Positions 1-6,750 of a stretch of 8,601 bases of DNA are shown here, piece by piece. The notes beneath the pieces were generated by a model. The model was not told the origin of the DNA, did not search any database, and was given only the letters and a program-made list of their open reading frames with translations. Each line of letters begins with the position of its first letter. The first letter of the stretch is position 1. The position numbers were made by a program, and so were the translations under genes. Origin of the DNA: an uncultured Saprospiraceae bacterium (lineage in GTDB: Bacteria; Bacteroidota; Bacteroidia; Chitinophagales; Saprospiraceae); the NCBI GenBank assembly GCA_938033975.1, contig CALHKJ010000491.1, positions 1 through 8,601 on the forward strand. The letters run 5' to 3'.

Positions 1-270
1 CTCAGCTGTAATGAGATAAATTACAACAACTCCTAAAAAGAAAAAGACCATCCAGTTACCTGCATAACCTACATATTCCCAAACTCCAGGGAAGGTATAA
101 TATGTTTCTGGTCCTGGTATAAACATGCTTCCTGGACCTAAGCTTTCAGGTTTGAAATCTTTTATAAGAATCATAACGGCCGGAAGGAAAAGAACATAGA
201 ATAAGGACAACAAAGACACCACCGAGTTCTTTCTAAACTTTTTATATTCTAATGATAATAAATTGAACAT
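1..270 (-). CDS. ABC-2 type transporter permease, N-terminal part (runs off left edge)
   Basis: Ninety codons are visible, from an ATG at 270 down to the window edge with no stop; the frame begins MFNLLSLEYKKFRKNSVVSL. It starts with a short basic, amphipathic cytoplasmic stretch. A first hydrophobic segment follows at about residues 17-36, then a polar, Pro/Gly/aromatic-rich loop at about 38-70, then a second hydrophobic segment at about 73-88. This is how ABC-2 membrane subunits usually begin: an N-terminal coupling helix, TM1, an extracytoplasmic loop, TM2. The start lies 3 nt after the stop of an ABC ATPase on the same strand, so the two are almost certainly co-transcribed and form one exporter in the inner membrane. 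The substrate cannot be told. The permease assignment rests on topology plus neighbour, because no sequence motif is diagnostic. Confidence 0.8.
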   Translation of the reverse strand, partial: MFNLLSLEYKKFRKNSVVSLLSLFYVLFLPAVMILIKDFKPESLGPGSMFIPGPETYYTFPGVWEYVGYAGNWMVFFFLGVVVIYLITAE

Positions 271-273
271 CAA

Positions 274-1164
274 TTATGCTTTTGAGGTGATTTGTAAAAA
301 TTCTTCTTCCAACTTTTGTTTTCTTTCAACTATATGTGTTGGGTAGATATTTAATTGACTGAGTGCTTTACTCATTTGAGCAATATCAAAATCTTCATCA
401 ACAACACATTCAAAGAAAAATCCATCATGCTTTACATTTTTGATTGCAGCATTCGAACGCAACCAATTTCCTAGTGCAGCTTCATTTTCTGCAGCAGCAA
501 CTTCAATAGATTTATCAGCTGATAGTATGGAGCCTACAGGCCCAGTGGCGAGTAAAACCCCATTCTTGATGATTGCTACATGAGTACATATCTTTTCAAC
601 CTCATCTAACATGTGGCTAGCTAAAATCACAGTCTTGCCTGATTCTGCTACACTTGTCAAAGTAGCTCTCACATCTGCAATTCCTTGGGGATCTAAGCCA
701 TTGGTAGGTTCGTCATATATGAGTGCTTGCGGATCACCGATCAGGGTTGCTGCAATGGCCAATCGTTGCTTCATTCCTAAAGAGTAAGAAGCAAACTTTG
801 ATTTCCTTCTCTCCTTCAATGCGACTAGCTCCAAGATTGAGTCAAAATTTTTGTCCTCTGATCCTTTTATATGTCTTACAATTTCTAGATTTTCATCTGC
901 ATTGAGGTAGGGGAAAAAGTTAGGAGTTTCTAAAATGGTTCCTATCTTTTTTAATGGATTTTCTTCTTGTCCTCCAAACCATTCATAGCTTCCGCTATCT
1001 GGTTTTAAAACTCCTGTGATCATACCTAGAGTGGTTGTTTTGCCACTGCCGTTAGGTCCTAGGATGCCGTATATTTGCCCGGCTTCAATGCTTAGATTTA
1101 GATTATCTACAGCTTTAATCATTCCATAGGATTTGGAAAGATTAGAGATTTTTAAAACGCTCAT
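274..1164 (-). CDS. ABC transporter ATP-binding protein (ABC-2 exporter, BcrA/DrrA-like)
   Basis: This is a 296-residue nucleotide-binding subunit that hydrolyses ATP to drive the adjacent permease at the cytoplasmic face of the inner membrane. All canonical motifs are present. Walker A GPNGSGKTT is at residues 36-44, the Q-loop region is replaced by an LETPNFFPYL stretch near 79-87, the signature SLGMKQR is at 128-134, Walker B ALIYDEP with catalytic Glu is at 147-153, the D-loop GLD follows, and the switch His is in LASH near 184. The C-terminal extension of about 80 residues ends in KLEEEFLQIT, the form typical of exporters of the bacitracin/daunorubicin-resistance type. I chose the ATG at 1164 (MSVLKISNLSKSYG); a TTG three codons upstream at 1173 is open but adds only MIL. 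It is followed after 3 nt by the permease and preceded after 86 nt by the TamL gene on the same strand. The cargo is unknown; Bacteroidota carry many such pairs, including the gliding ATPase GldA, and nothing here singles out one of them. Confidence 0.93.
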   Translation of the reverse strand: MSVLKISNLSKSYGMIKAVDNLNLSIEAGQIYGILGPNGSGKTTTLGMITGVLKPDSGSYEWFGGQEENPLKKIGTILETPNFFPYLNADENLEIVRHIKGSEDKNFDSILELVALKERRKSKFASYSLGMKQRLAIAATLIGDPQALIYDEPTNGLDPQGIADVRATLTSVAESGKTVILASHMLDEVEKICTHVAIIKNGVLLATGPVGSILSADKSIEVAAAENEAALGNWLRSNAAIKNVKHDGFFFECVVDEDFDIAQMSKALSQLNIYPTHIVERKQKLEEEFLQITSKA

Positions 1165-1250
1165 AAGAATCAATTAGATGGTGTAATCTAGGGAAAATCT
1201 TTCTTTAGTAAGAGATTTTTCGATTGAACTTCTTAAAAAGCTGACCGATG

Positions 1251-3755
1251 TTAAAAAGGGTAATTGATACCTACTTGAGGAGAACCAAAGAATCCCTGAC
1301 CGATTGGGCTTTCAAAATAAGTTTCTAGAGCAGTTCCTTCATTTAGTAGATATGGATTTTTGAGCTTGTAGCCTACATCAAACCTCAGGATAAAGTAATC
1401 AAAATCAATACGAAGACCCCATCCCCAATTGACAGCAAGCTGATTATAAATATTTGAGAATTTGGCACCTGGTCTTGCAGGATCTTCGGTTAAGGTCCAG
1501 ACATTCCCAGCATCTAAAAAGAGGGCATAATCAAATCTCCAAAAGAAATCTGCTCGATATTCAACATTTGCTTCAATTAAAAGATCACCAGTTTGATAAA
1601 AACGTTGACCAGGTACTTCAGGCTCTTGCCATCCTCCAGGGCCCAATTCTCTTACCTGCCATCCTCTCATTGAGTTTTGACCACCAACAAAAAACTGTTT
1701 TACGTAGGGTACTGCTGTATTGTCACCATATGGTTTTGCAATCCCAAAATTCAATCTTCCAGCCAAAGCTGAATGCTCATTGAGTCGTTTGTTCATACGC
1801 CAATCCAAAGTAAGCTTACCGAATTTTGCAAACTCAGTTCCGGAAATATTAAAGGTGGTATTGTTGTTTCTAATTTTGTTATACAACAAATTAGCCAAAT
1901 GGACTTCGCCACCAGATAATTCAAATCCGCCATATATAGCCCATGAAAATCCTTTCCTATTTTCTGGTTTTTGATATGCGGCATTGACTTCTTTAAAAAG
2001 TAAGCCGGTAACTACGGTTGATTTAAAACTATTAAACAAAAGAGGGGATTGTGATAAAAGACTGTCCCAAACACTTCCTATTTCATAATCATATAATAAT
2101 AGATTAAGTCCAGAGGGGTTAAAAGAAATTGACCAGTTATTTTTAGGTTCATAGTTATAACTAACGCCACTTGCAAAAGTGTTTATTTTAAATAATCTAA
2201 ATACATCCTGGTAATTCCAACCAACGGTAAAGTTTGTATTGGTCGCCACCTCATAGTTTTCTCTCTTTGTAGTTGGAACCTTTCCAATTTCATATAAGAG
2301 TCCAATGATACCAAAGTAATCAACCTGTCTTGGAACAGTTGTAACATTAGTCAGTCCAAGATTTAAGGCGTTTCTTCTTAGAATCCTACTTGTAAGTGAT
2401 GGGTCTATTTGGAATTCAAACCCGACCTCCGCAATTGTTTCGTTTTTTTCCGAACCCCCAAAAGCATTCCTATCGATTAATGATCCATCGGCAGAAAATC
2501 CTATTAATCTTTGTCCTTGAGTTGAGTTAGTGGTACTAAAGAAAGAACCGGTACCAAAATCGGCACTATATTTTGTTTGGTAGGGCGTAAGGAAAATGTC
2601 ATAATTGATCAATGAATCAATCTTTGTATCGTAACTAGGTGCAAGCTTAACAAACTTATAGGTACTTAATTCTGATAGCTTTTTAATACTTTGATAGTAT
2701 TGGGATCGATTATACTCTCTCCCTGATTTGATGAAAATCTGTTTGTCTATTGCCCGAGGATTGATTACAAAATTCTTTGATAAGGAATAATAGTTCTTTC
2801 CATTGATCACTTTTGATGGCACTGAAGGATAATTTCCATCTTGTAGATAATCAGTAAACACATTAATTTGTCCAATGTGATATTTGACGAAAGTCTTAGA
2901 ACTTTCAGAAGCATTTAGGTCAAAGAGAATATCTATTTTTTTATCTACATCAGAGCTGTCACCTTTTACAGAAATTGCATTGGCAAGGAAGTTAGCATAG
3001 CCTCTATTTTGCAATGCTTGAAAGATTCTTTGTTTCTCAGAATCAAAAATGCTTGCGTCTATTGCAGTCCCAGGCTTAACCAATTGTTCTTGTTTAATTT
3101 CATCTAGGATTGATTGTATTTCTGGTCTGTTTGATCTGTAGCTAACCTCATTTACAGTAAATTGCTTGCCTAAGTCGATTAAAAATTTAGATTTTGCTTG
3201 TTTCGATTTCACCTCATACTCACTTGTGACATGAGCGTCATAATATCCTTTTTTATTTTGCAGGTAGCGTTGCATTTCATAAGCACTTAAAGCAACTCTA
3301 GTTGAATCAAAAATTTGATGTTCTTCTGCAATGAATTTTTTTACGAAATTCTGGTATGTGTTGCCATTTTTAAGGAAAATTCTTGTTGCAAGATTCTTGT
3401 ATGCGTAAGAATCTGGGATATTGGAAACAAATTTTTCTAAGGAGAAATTATTTTTACTAGTACTACTATTTTCTTGAAACTTTAAATCGTAATAATCTCT
3501 GGGAACAAACAGAAACTTGCTTGGTTCTGGTTGTTGGATCAATTGACTTAACTCATATTCAAGATTTGCGATGTCATTATCATCAGAATTTCCTTCAAAT
3601 TTGATATTTGTTTCTCGCACAAGAGCTTCATTATCTGCAATAAAATCTGTGCTTCTGCAGCTAGCAAGAAGAACAATCAATGATAGAAGAAAGAAGAATT
3701 GTATCTTGCTAGTCGAAAGAAAATTATTTGATTTACTAGTATTCAATGATCTCAA
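1251..3755 (-). CDS. TamL-type BamA/TamA-family (Omp85) outer membrane assembly lipoprotein
   Basis: This 834-residue protein is predicted to help insert or translocate proteins or envelope components at the outer membrane. The N-terminus is a lipoprotein signal: a Ser/Asn/Lys-rich n-region, a hydrophobic run at 20-31, and lipobox LASC with Cys33 as the acylation site. Residues about 46-390 are periplasmic and fit POTRA-like repeats, for example QRYLQNKKGYYDAHV near 162-176 and QALQNRGYANF near 246-256. From about 395 to the end there is an alternating beta-barrel pattern. It carries the Omp85 barrel signature GGQNSMRGW, with MRGW at 696-699, and ends in an aromatic residue (GINYPF). The lipid anchor on a TamA-like barrel is the form called TamL in Bacteroidota; its usual partner TamB is not in the window. 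No ATG is available upstream of the signal. The frame opens with TTG at 3755 or TTG at 3746, so the exact start is uncertain. The start overlaps the divergent RNA methyltransferase gene. A BamA paralogue with another substrate is possible. Confidence 0.88.
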   Translation of the reverse strand: MRSLNTSKSNNFLSTSKIQFFFLLSLIVLLASCRSTDFIADNEALVRETNIKFEGNSDDNDIANLEYELSQLIQQPEPSKFLFVPRDYYDLKFQENSSTSKNNFSLEKFVSNIPDSYAYKNLATRIFLKNGNTYQNFVKKFIAEEHQIFDSTRVALSAYEMQRYLQNKKGYYDAHVTSEYEVKSKQAKSKFLIDLGKQFTVNEVSYRSNRPEIQSILDEIKQEQLVKPGTAIDASIFDSEKQRIFQALQNRGYANFLANAISVKGDSSDVDKKIDILFDLNASESSKTFVKYHIGQINVFTDYLQDGNYPSVPSKVINGKNYYSLSKNFVINPRAIDKQIFIKSGREYNRSQYYQSIKKLSELSTYKFVKLAPSYDTKIDSLINYDIFLTPYQTKYSADFGTGSFFSTTNSTQGQRLIGFSADGSLIDRNAFGGSEKNETIAEVGFEFQIDPSLTSRILRRNALNLGLTNVTTVPRQVDYFGIIGLLYEIGKVPTTKRENYEVATNTNFTVGWNYQDVFRLFKINTFASGVSYNYEPKNNWSISFNPSGLNLLLYDYEIGSVWDSLLSQSPLLFNSFKSTVVTGLLFKEVNAAYQKPENRKGFSWAIYGGFELSGGEVHLANLLYNKIRNNNTTFNISGTEFAKFGKLTLDWRMNKRLNEHSALAGRLNFGIAKPYGDNTAVPYVKQFFVGGQNSMRGWQVRELGPGGWQEPEVPGQRFYQTGDLLIEANVEYRADFFWRFDYALFLDAGNVWTLTEDPARPGAKFSNIYNQLAVNWGWGLRIDFDYFILRFDVGYKLKNPYLLNEGTALETYFESPIGQGFFGSPQVGINYPF

Positions 3756-4486
3756 AATCTTTAATAAAGTACGTCCAATCCCTCCACTTAAGGAAGTATA
3801 GACAAAAATATAATAAATTCATCGCCCAAGGCCCGAAAATAGCCTCTGAAATCATTAATTCTGGTAAAGTTGAGTTAGAATATATTTTTGCAAGCGAAGC
3901 ATTTATTGATAATAACAAGGAATTACTGACTAAACACTCAAAAACAGTGCATGAAGCCAGTGAAAAAGACTTGGAAAGAATATCTACCAATAAAACGCCT
4001 AACGGGGTAGTATTGGTTGGAAATATGATCCAAAATGAAGTTAAAGCAATCTTAAATAATGAGTGGCTAATATTTCTTGATCGAGTGCAAGATCCAGGCA
4101 ATGTAGGAACCATTATTCGAATTGCAGATTGGTTTGGAATAACGAAGGTAATCTTGAGTCCTGAATGTGCAGATCTCTATAATCCAAAGGTCTTGCAATC
4201 TACAATGGGAGGGTTTTTAAGGGTGGAAGTTATCAATGCTGAGTTTAAAAAAGTAAAGGAATTGAATCCAGAATTGAAAGTTTACTCTGCTCACCTCAAT
4301 GGTAAGTCAATGTACAACTTGAACCTAAAACCTGGAATGCTAGTGATTGGTAATGAAAGCAAAGGCATCCAAGATGAAATCGTGGATGCCTCTGATGTAT
4401 TGGTAAGTATTCCTTCTAAGGGAGACGCTGAAAGTCTCAATGCAGGTGTCGCCTGTGGAATACTTGTATCTAATTTGTTACAATAA
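3746..4486 (+). CDS. SpoU/TrmH-family RNA 2'-O-methyltransferase
   Basis: This 246-residue SPOUT-class enzyme is predicted to transfer a methyl group from S-adenosylmethionine to a ribose 2'-OH of rRNA or tRNA in the cytoplasm. The N-terminal 100 residues are the SpoU substrate-binding type (ISKSLIKYVQSLHLRKYRQK, then FIAQGPKIASE). The catalytic domain shows the three knot motifs in order: motif 1 DPGNVGTIIR at 116-125, with the conserved Asn and Arg; motif 2 LVIGNESKGI at 199-208; and motif 3 SIPSKGDAESLNAGVACGI near 221-239. Length and order are normal. The ATG at 3746 gives the family-typical N-terminus, so its start is well supported even though it overlaps the TamL start by up to 10 nt. 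At the other end its last 9 nt overlap the end of the TlpA-like gene. Whether the target is 23S rRNA (RlmB-like) or tRNA cannot be decided from the sequence. Confidence 0.92.
   Translation: MISKSLIKYVQSLHLRKYRQKYNKFIAQGPKIASEIINSGKVELEYIFASEAFIDNNKELLTKHSKTVHEASEKDLERISTNKTPNGVVLVGNMIQNEVKAILNNEWLIFLDRVQDPGNVGTIIRIADWFGITKVILSPECADLYNPKVLQSTMGGFLRVEVINAEFKKVKELNPELKVYSAHLNGKSMYNLNLKPGMLVIGNESKGIQDEIVDASDVLVSIPSKGDAESLNAGVACGILVSNLLQ
3803..3829 (-). promoter_or_regulatory. candidate promoter for the TamL gene, inside the methyltransferase gene
   Basis: On the minus strand the sequence reads TTG, 16 nt, then TATTTTTG. TATTTTTG (3803-3810) matches the Bacteroidota -7 element TAnnTTTG exactly, and TTG (3827-3829) sits at about the -33 position, one base short of the usual 17-23 nt spacing. 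The predicted transcript would begin near 3796, giving a leader of about 40 nt before the TTG start at 3755. It lies wholly within the coding sequence of the divergent RNA methyltransferase, as it must, because the two genes overlap at their starts. Chance matches to this short, AT-rich motif are common, so this is a candidate only. Confidence 0.42.
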
Positions 4487-5602
4487 TTTTTTCAGCTCTT
4501 GCTCAATTGCTTGATGTCTTGGATTCAAGGCAGCAATTTTTCCTTCTCTATTCACTAAGAATGTAGTTGGAATACTTCTAACTCCATAAGCTCTTCCTGC
4601 AGGTGAATCCCACTTTGATAAATCAGAAACATGGTGATCCCAAAGTAGGTTGTCTTTTGCAATTGCATCAACCCATCTTTGTTTTGAGCTCGTCATTGAC
4701 TTTTCAATTTTTTCAGGATCATTGTTCAATCTTGATTTTGTTCTTTGATCCAATCCATCAAGTGAAACACTAAAGACAGTGAATCCTTGATCCTTATATT
4801 TTTTGTAAGTTTCTACAACACCAGGGTTGGCCTTTCTACAAGGTCCGCACCAGCTTGCCCAAAAGTCAATCAAAACAATTTGACCTTCTAAGTCAGAAAG
4901 TTTTCTGGTCTTACCTTTTGGATCGGGTAATACAATATCAGGAGCATCGTCTCCAATATTTACATTGTATGTTTTAGTTCTTGATTGCGCTTGTTGCTTT
5001 GCTGATGCTTCTAATTTAGTAACCATCTGCTCGTAGTCTTTTACGCATTCCACGCCAGGATATTTCTCGGCAAGTCTTTCACAAATATTCTTTTGTAGAG
5101 GAACAGTTTGAGTATTTTGAGCAAACAATGAATTGGCAAGAGCCATTGACACTAAAGGATCAAGATTATTCAATATTGGAGTAAAATCATTCTGTCCAAT
5201 TTTTTGATTCACTAGATCATTCATCGTTGATCTATAAGACTCAGCAAGTGGTGCTCCATCAATGCTGTAATCAAATTTTTGAAGATTTGACAAGTCACCA
5301 GAAAGATTGATTGATTTTTCAGTTCCATCTAAAACCAAATCAATACTTTTTGCTCCAAGTCTCACTCTATAAATACCTGGTGTGATTCCTTCAGGGAAAT
5401 GGAATTTGAAACTTCCTTTATTTCCGATGTCAGTTTTATCAAGTGAAGTGATAGAATTATTAAAATCTTTTTTGTCAAAATAGATGCTTACATCTGAAGC
5501 ATTTTCAATGTTGCCTTTGACTGTCAATCCTTTTTGAGATCCACATGAAGCCAAGATTAATGCTCCGATGGCAAGGATGCTAATGAGGTACTTAAATTTC
5601 AT
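4478..5602 (-). CDS. TlpA-like thioredoxin-domain lipoprotein with DUF4369-like N-terminus
   Basis: This 374-residue periplasmic thiol-disulfide protein begins with a clear lipoprotein signal (MKFKYLISILAIGALILASC, acylated Cys20). Residues about 25-120 form a beta-rich domain of the DUF4369 type (LTVKGNIENASDVSIYF, then FKFHFPEGITPGIYRV) that is often fused ahead of thioredoxins in Bacteroidota. A helical linker at about 120-205 holds two further cysteines (C174 and C186). The thioredoxin/AhpC-TSA-like domain runs from about 215 to the end. It has FWASWCGPCRKANP with redox pair C252-C255 and a cis-proline in RSIPTTFLV (P345). The insertion between the CxxC and the cis-Pro is typical of TlpA/ResA proteins, which reduce cysteines in exported proteins such as apocytochromes. 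It is monocistronic by appearance, with a -7-like element 177 nt upstream. The stop overlaps the convergent methyltransferase by 9 nt. The substrate is unknown. Confidence 0.92.
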   Translation of the reverse strand: MKFKYLISILAIGALILASCGSQKGLTVKGNIENASDVSIYFDKKDFNNSITSLDKTDIGNKGSFKFHFPEGITPGIYRVRLGAKSIDLVLDGTEKSINLSGDLSNLQKFDYSIDGAPLAESYRSTMNDLVNQKIGQNDFTPILNNLDPLVSMALANSLFAQNTQTVPLQKNICERLAEKYPGVECVKDYEQMVTKLEASAKQQAQSRTKTYNVNIGDDAPDIVLPDPKGKTRKLSDLEGQIVLIDFWASWCGPCRKANPGVVETYKKYKDQGFTVFSVSLDGLDQRTKSRLNNDPEKIEKSMTSSKQRWVDAIAKDNLLWDHHVSDLSKWDSPAGRAYGVRSIPTTFLVNREGKIAALNPRHQAIEQELKKLL

Positions 5603-5778
5603 TTTTTTAGATATTTAGTCTATTTACTTTGAGGTCTGTATTTAACGATCTGATCAATTGAAATAACCCATTTCCAAAGAAATTTGTTTTGTTATGGTTA
5701 AACAAAAATCCTTCATAGATTAAGTCTTGGTGAATTTGTAAGTAAACCAATGACTTACATATTAACATTAATCGTATA

Positions 5779-5786
5779 CAAAGATA
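5779..5786 (-). promoter_or_regulatory. candidate -7 promoter element for the TlpA-like gene
   Basis: On the minus strand the sequence reads TATCTTTG, an exact match to the Bacteroidota -7 consensus TAnnTTTG. It is the only exact match on this strand in the 256-nt gap between the oxidase subunit gene and the thioredoxin gene. No TTG is found at the expected -33 distance, which weakens the call. If used, transcription would start near 5772 and give a leader of about 170 nt. I saw no convincing hairpin or further gene in this gap. Confidence 0.35.
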
Positions 5787-5858
5787 GTATTTAGGCTGGA
5801 TACTGAGGCATTTTTCTCTCTAGATATTGACTAAAACAGGCAATTTGCGATGGATTTA

Positions 5859-6452
5859 TCAAATTAGATAATTCAACAAAAAGAAAATGATCAAATAGAT
5901 CCAAAGGAGATCTAGAAAATGCCAGTAAGTAGTTAATAGTCTGAGCTTCCTCTTTTTGGCAGGATCAGAAAAGTAAATCAGAACGGTGACTGGCTCCTTC
6001 ATATGTTTTTTTGACTGCCATATGAAATGTGCAAGAAAGGGAAGTCCTCCAACCACATGGGCAAAATGAAGCCCTGATATAAGATACATATATGAAGCCA
6101 GGTTATTGTAGGTCAAGCTTATGTTATTATTAACTAACTGTTGCCAAGCTAAAATCTGTAAAAACAGAAAACCAGTCGTTACTAAGAAGGTAACAATCAA
6201 CATCAATTGGTACTTCTCAGTATTATCAGCCAAATAATGTTTTTTCGCTTCTCTCAACAGTAAGCTTGCTCCAATGAGTAAGAAAGTGTTGAAATAAAAG
6301 AGTGGTGGAAGATTGACCGGTTCCATCCCTGTCTGGATCCTATTATAGAGATAGGAGAATGAAAAGCCTAAGAACAAAGCGGTGATGCCTGCCAACAAAA
6401 GGTAGACTATGATTTGTTGAGGATGTATTAGGAAATTTCTTTCTTCTCTCAT
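5859..6452 (-). CDS. cytochrome c oxidase subunit III (short five-helix form)
   Basis: This 197-residue inner-membrane protein belongs to the heme-copper oxidase subunit III family, a non-catalytic subunit that stabilises the oxidase core. Five hydrophobic segments are visible at about 13-35, 50-66, 82-104, 118-145 and 173-195. Family motifs are clear: SGLHFAHVVGGL at 126-137 with two conserved histidines (129, 132), and TYWHFLDLLWIYL at 175-187. Five helices and about 200 residues are normal for the Bacteroidota form that lacks the first two helices of the seven-helix type. The ATG at 6452 precedes a short soluble N-terminus. No Shine-Dalgarno sequence or exact TAnnTTTG promoter is apparent upstream. 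No other oxidase subunit, cytochrome or assembly gene lies within the window, so it is a detached subunit gene. Alternatives within the family, such as a quinol or nitric-oxide-reductase-associated subunit III-like protein, are not excluded. Confidence 0.9.
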   Translation of the reverse strand: MREERNFLIHPQQIIVYLLLAGITALFLGFSFSYLYNRIQTGMEPVNLPPLFYFNTFLLIGASLLLREAKKHYLADNTEKYQLMLIVTFLVTTGFLFLQILAWQQLVNNNISLTYNNLASYMYLISGLHFAHVVGGLPFLAHFIWQSKKHMKEPVTVLIYFSDPAKKRKLRLLTTYWHFLDLLWIYLIIFFLLNYLI

Positions 6453-6541
6453 ATGGTAATAAACAATGGGGGGTAAAATAGTTTAATTAATAACGATGAT
6501 AATTGAAAAATTGAGTGAATAGAAGAATTTGAGGTCTAAAT

Positions 6542-6579
6542 TCAAATTGTGGCATGTTTGTCAAATTGTGGCAAGTTTG
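6542..6579. repeat. two tandem copies of a 19-bp direct repeat
   Basis: Unit 1 is TCAAATTGTGGCATGTTTG (6542-6560) and unit 2 is TCAAATTGTGGCAAGTTTG (6561-6579). They abut exactly and differ at one base. They lie about 170-210 nt before the first LuxR-type regulator start and about 90-127 nt before the oxidase subunit III start on the other strand. Tandem spacing of just under two helical turns is what one might expect for a pair of binding sites for a dimeric or paired regulator. Each copy also ends in CAnnTTTG, one base off the -7 promoter element. The repeat is seen directly; the function is inference. Confidence 0.8.
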
Positions 6580-6601
6580 GAGTGATTTCGCTTGTATCTT
6601 C

Positions 6602-6618
6602 TTGGTTAAACTAACCAA
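6602..6618. repeat. perfect inverted repeat, 7-bp arms, 3-nt loop
   Basis: TTGGTTA (6602-6608), AAC loop, TAACCAA (6612-6618). Read as DNA this is a compact palindrome that could be an operator. Read as RNA it would be a small hairpin. It sits 1 nt before a second hairpin in the upstream region of the first LuxR-type regulator. Confidence 0.6.
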
Positions 6619-6619
6619 A

Positions 6620-6639
6620 AACCACCCAAAAGGGTGGTT
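6620..6639. repeat. perfect GC-rich hairpin, 8-bp arms, AAAA loop
   Basis: AACCACCC (6620-6627), loop AAAA, GGGTGGTT (6632-6639). On the plus strand it is followed by AATTACTC, so it lacks the U-run of an intrinsic terminator. On the minus strand the stem runs into a TTTTTGG tract, but no gene on that strand ends here. A 5'-leader structure of the regulator mRNA, or an operator, is more likely than a terminator. It is one of the few GC-rich stretches in the gap. Confidence 0.62.
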
Positions 6640-6750
6640 AATTACTCAAACCCAAGTCCTAATTTTACAATTGTAAACACAAATCAATACAATAACCCCA
6701 ATTATTAATTTGATTATTTCTCGTAATAATAATTTTTAAAACAATTGATT

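Larger units (their letters stand above)
6453..6750. other. 298-nt non-coding region between divergent genes
   Basis: This gap separates the minus-strand oxidase subunit III gene from the plus-strand first LuxR-type regulator gene, so promoters of both must lie in or near it. I see no credible gene on either strand. It holds a 19-bp tandem direct repeat (6542-6579), a 7-bp inverted repeat AATTTGA/TCAAATT (6526-6532 and 6542-6548), and two hairpins back to back (6602-6618 and 6620-6639). The final 100 nt before the regulator are strongly AT-rich. No exact TAnnTTTG element occurs on the plus strand; the nearest match is CAAGTTTG (6572-6579), inside the second repeat copy, with a TTG 22 nt before it. 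Confidence 0.6.

Noticed and set aside
723..905. 60-codon plus-strand frame inside the ABC ATPase gene
   Set aside because: It is antisense to the ATPase region containing the signature and Walker B motifs, with no independent support.
1165..1173. TTG start three codons upstream of the ABC ATPase ATG
   Set aside because: The ATG at 1164 gives the usual N-terminus (MSVLKISNLSKSYG); the extra residues add nothing typical of the family.
1194..1219. AT-rich stem AAAATC..TCTT/AAGA..GATTTT after the TamL gene, considered as a terminator
   Set aside because: It has a 2-nt bulge, almost no GC pairs and no U-run beyond the stem on the minus strand; too weak to call.
1454..1984. Open frames of 63-109 codons on both strands inside the TamL gene
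   Set aside because: They are out-of-frame or antisense to a well-supported beta-barrel protein, have no recognisable domain and show no start context.
3571..4113. Open frames antisense to the TamL start (3571-3801, plus) and to the methyltransferase (3736-4113, minus)
   Set aside because: Both lie opposite conserved coding sequence and have no domain character; the methyltransferase and TamL frames explain the DNA.
6620..6639. Hairpin considered as an intrinsic terminator
   Set aside because: On the plus strand no U-run follows; on the minus strand a U-run is present but no transcribed gene ends there.
6705..6712. TTAATTTG considered as a -7 element for the first LuxR-type gene
   Set aside because: It has one mismatch at a key base and no TTG at 17-23 nt upstream.
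6745..6750. TTG start two codons upstream of the first LuxR-type gene
   Set aside because: The ATG at 6751 gives a protein of exactly the same length as the paralogue and is the stronger start codon.
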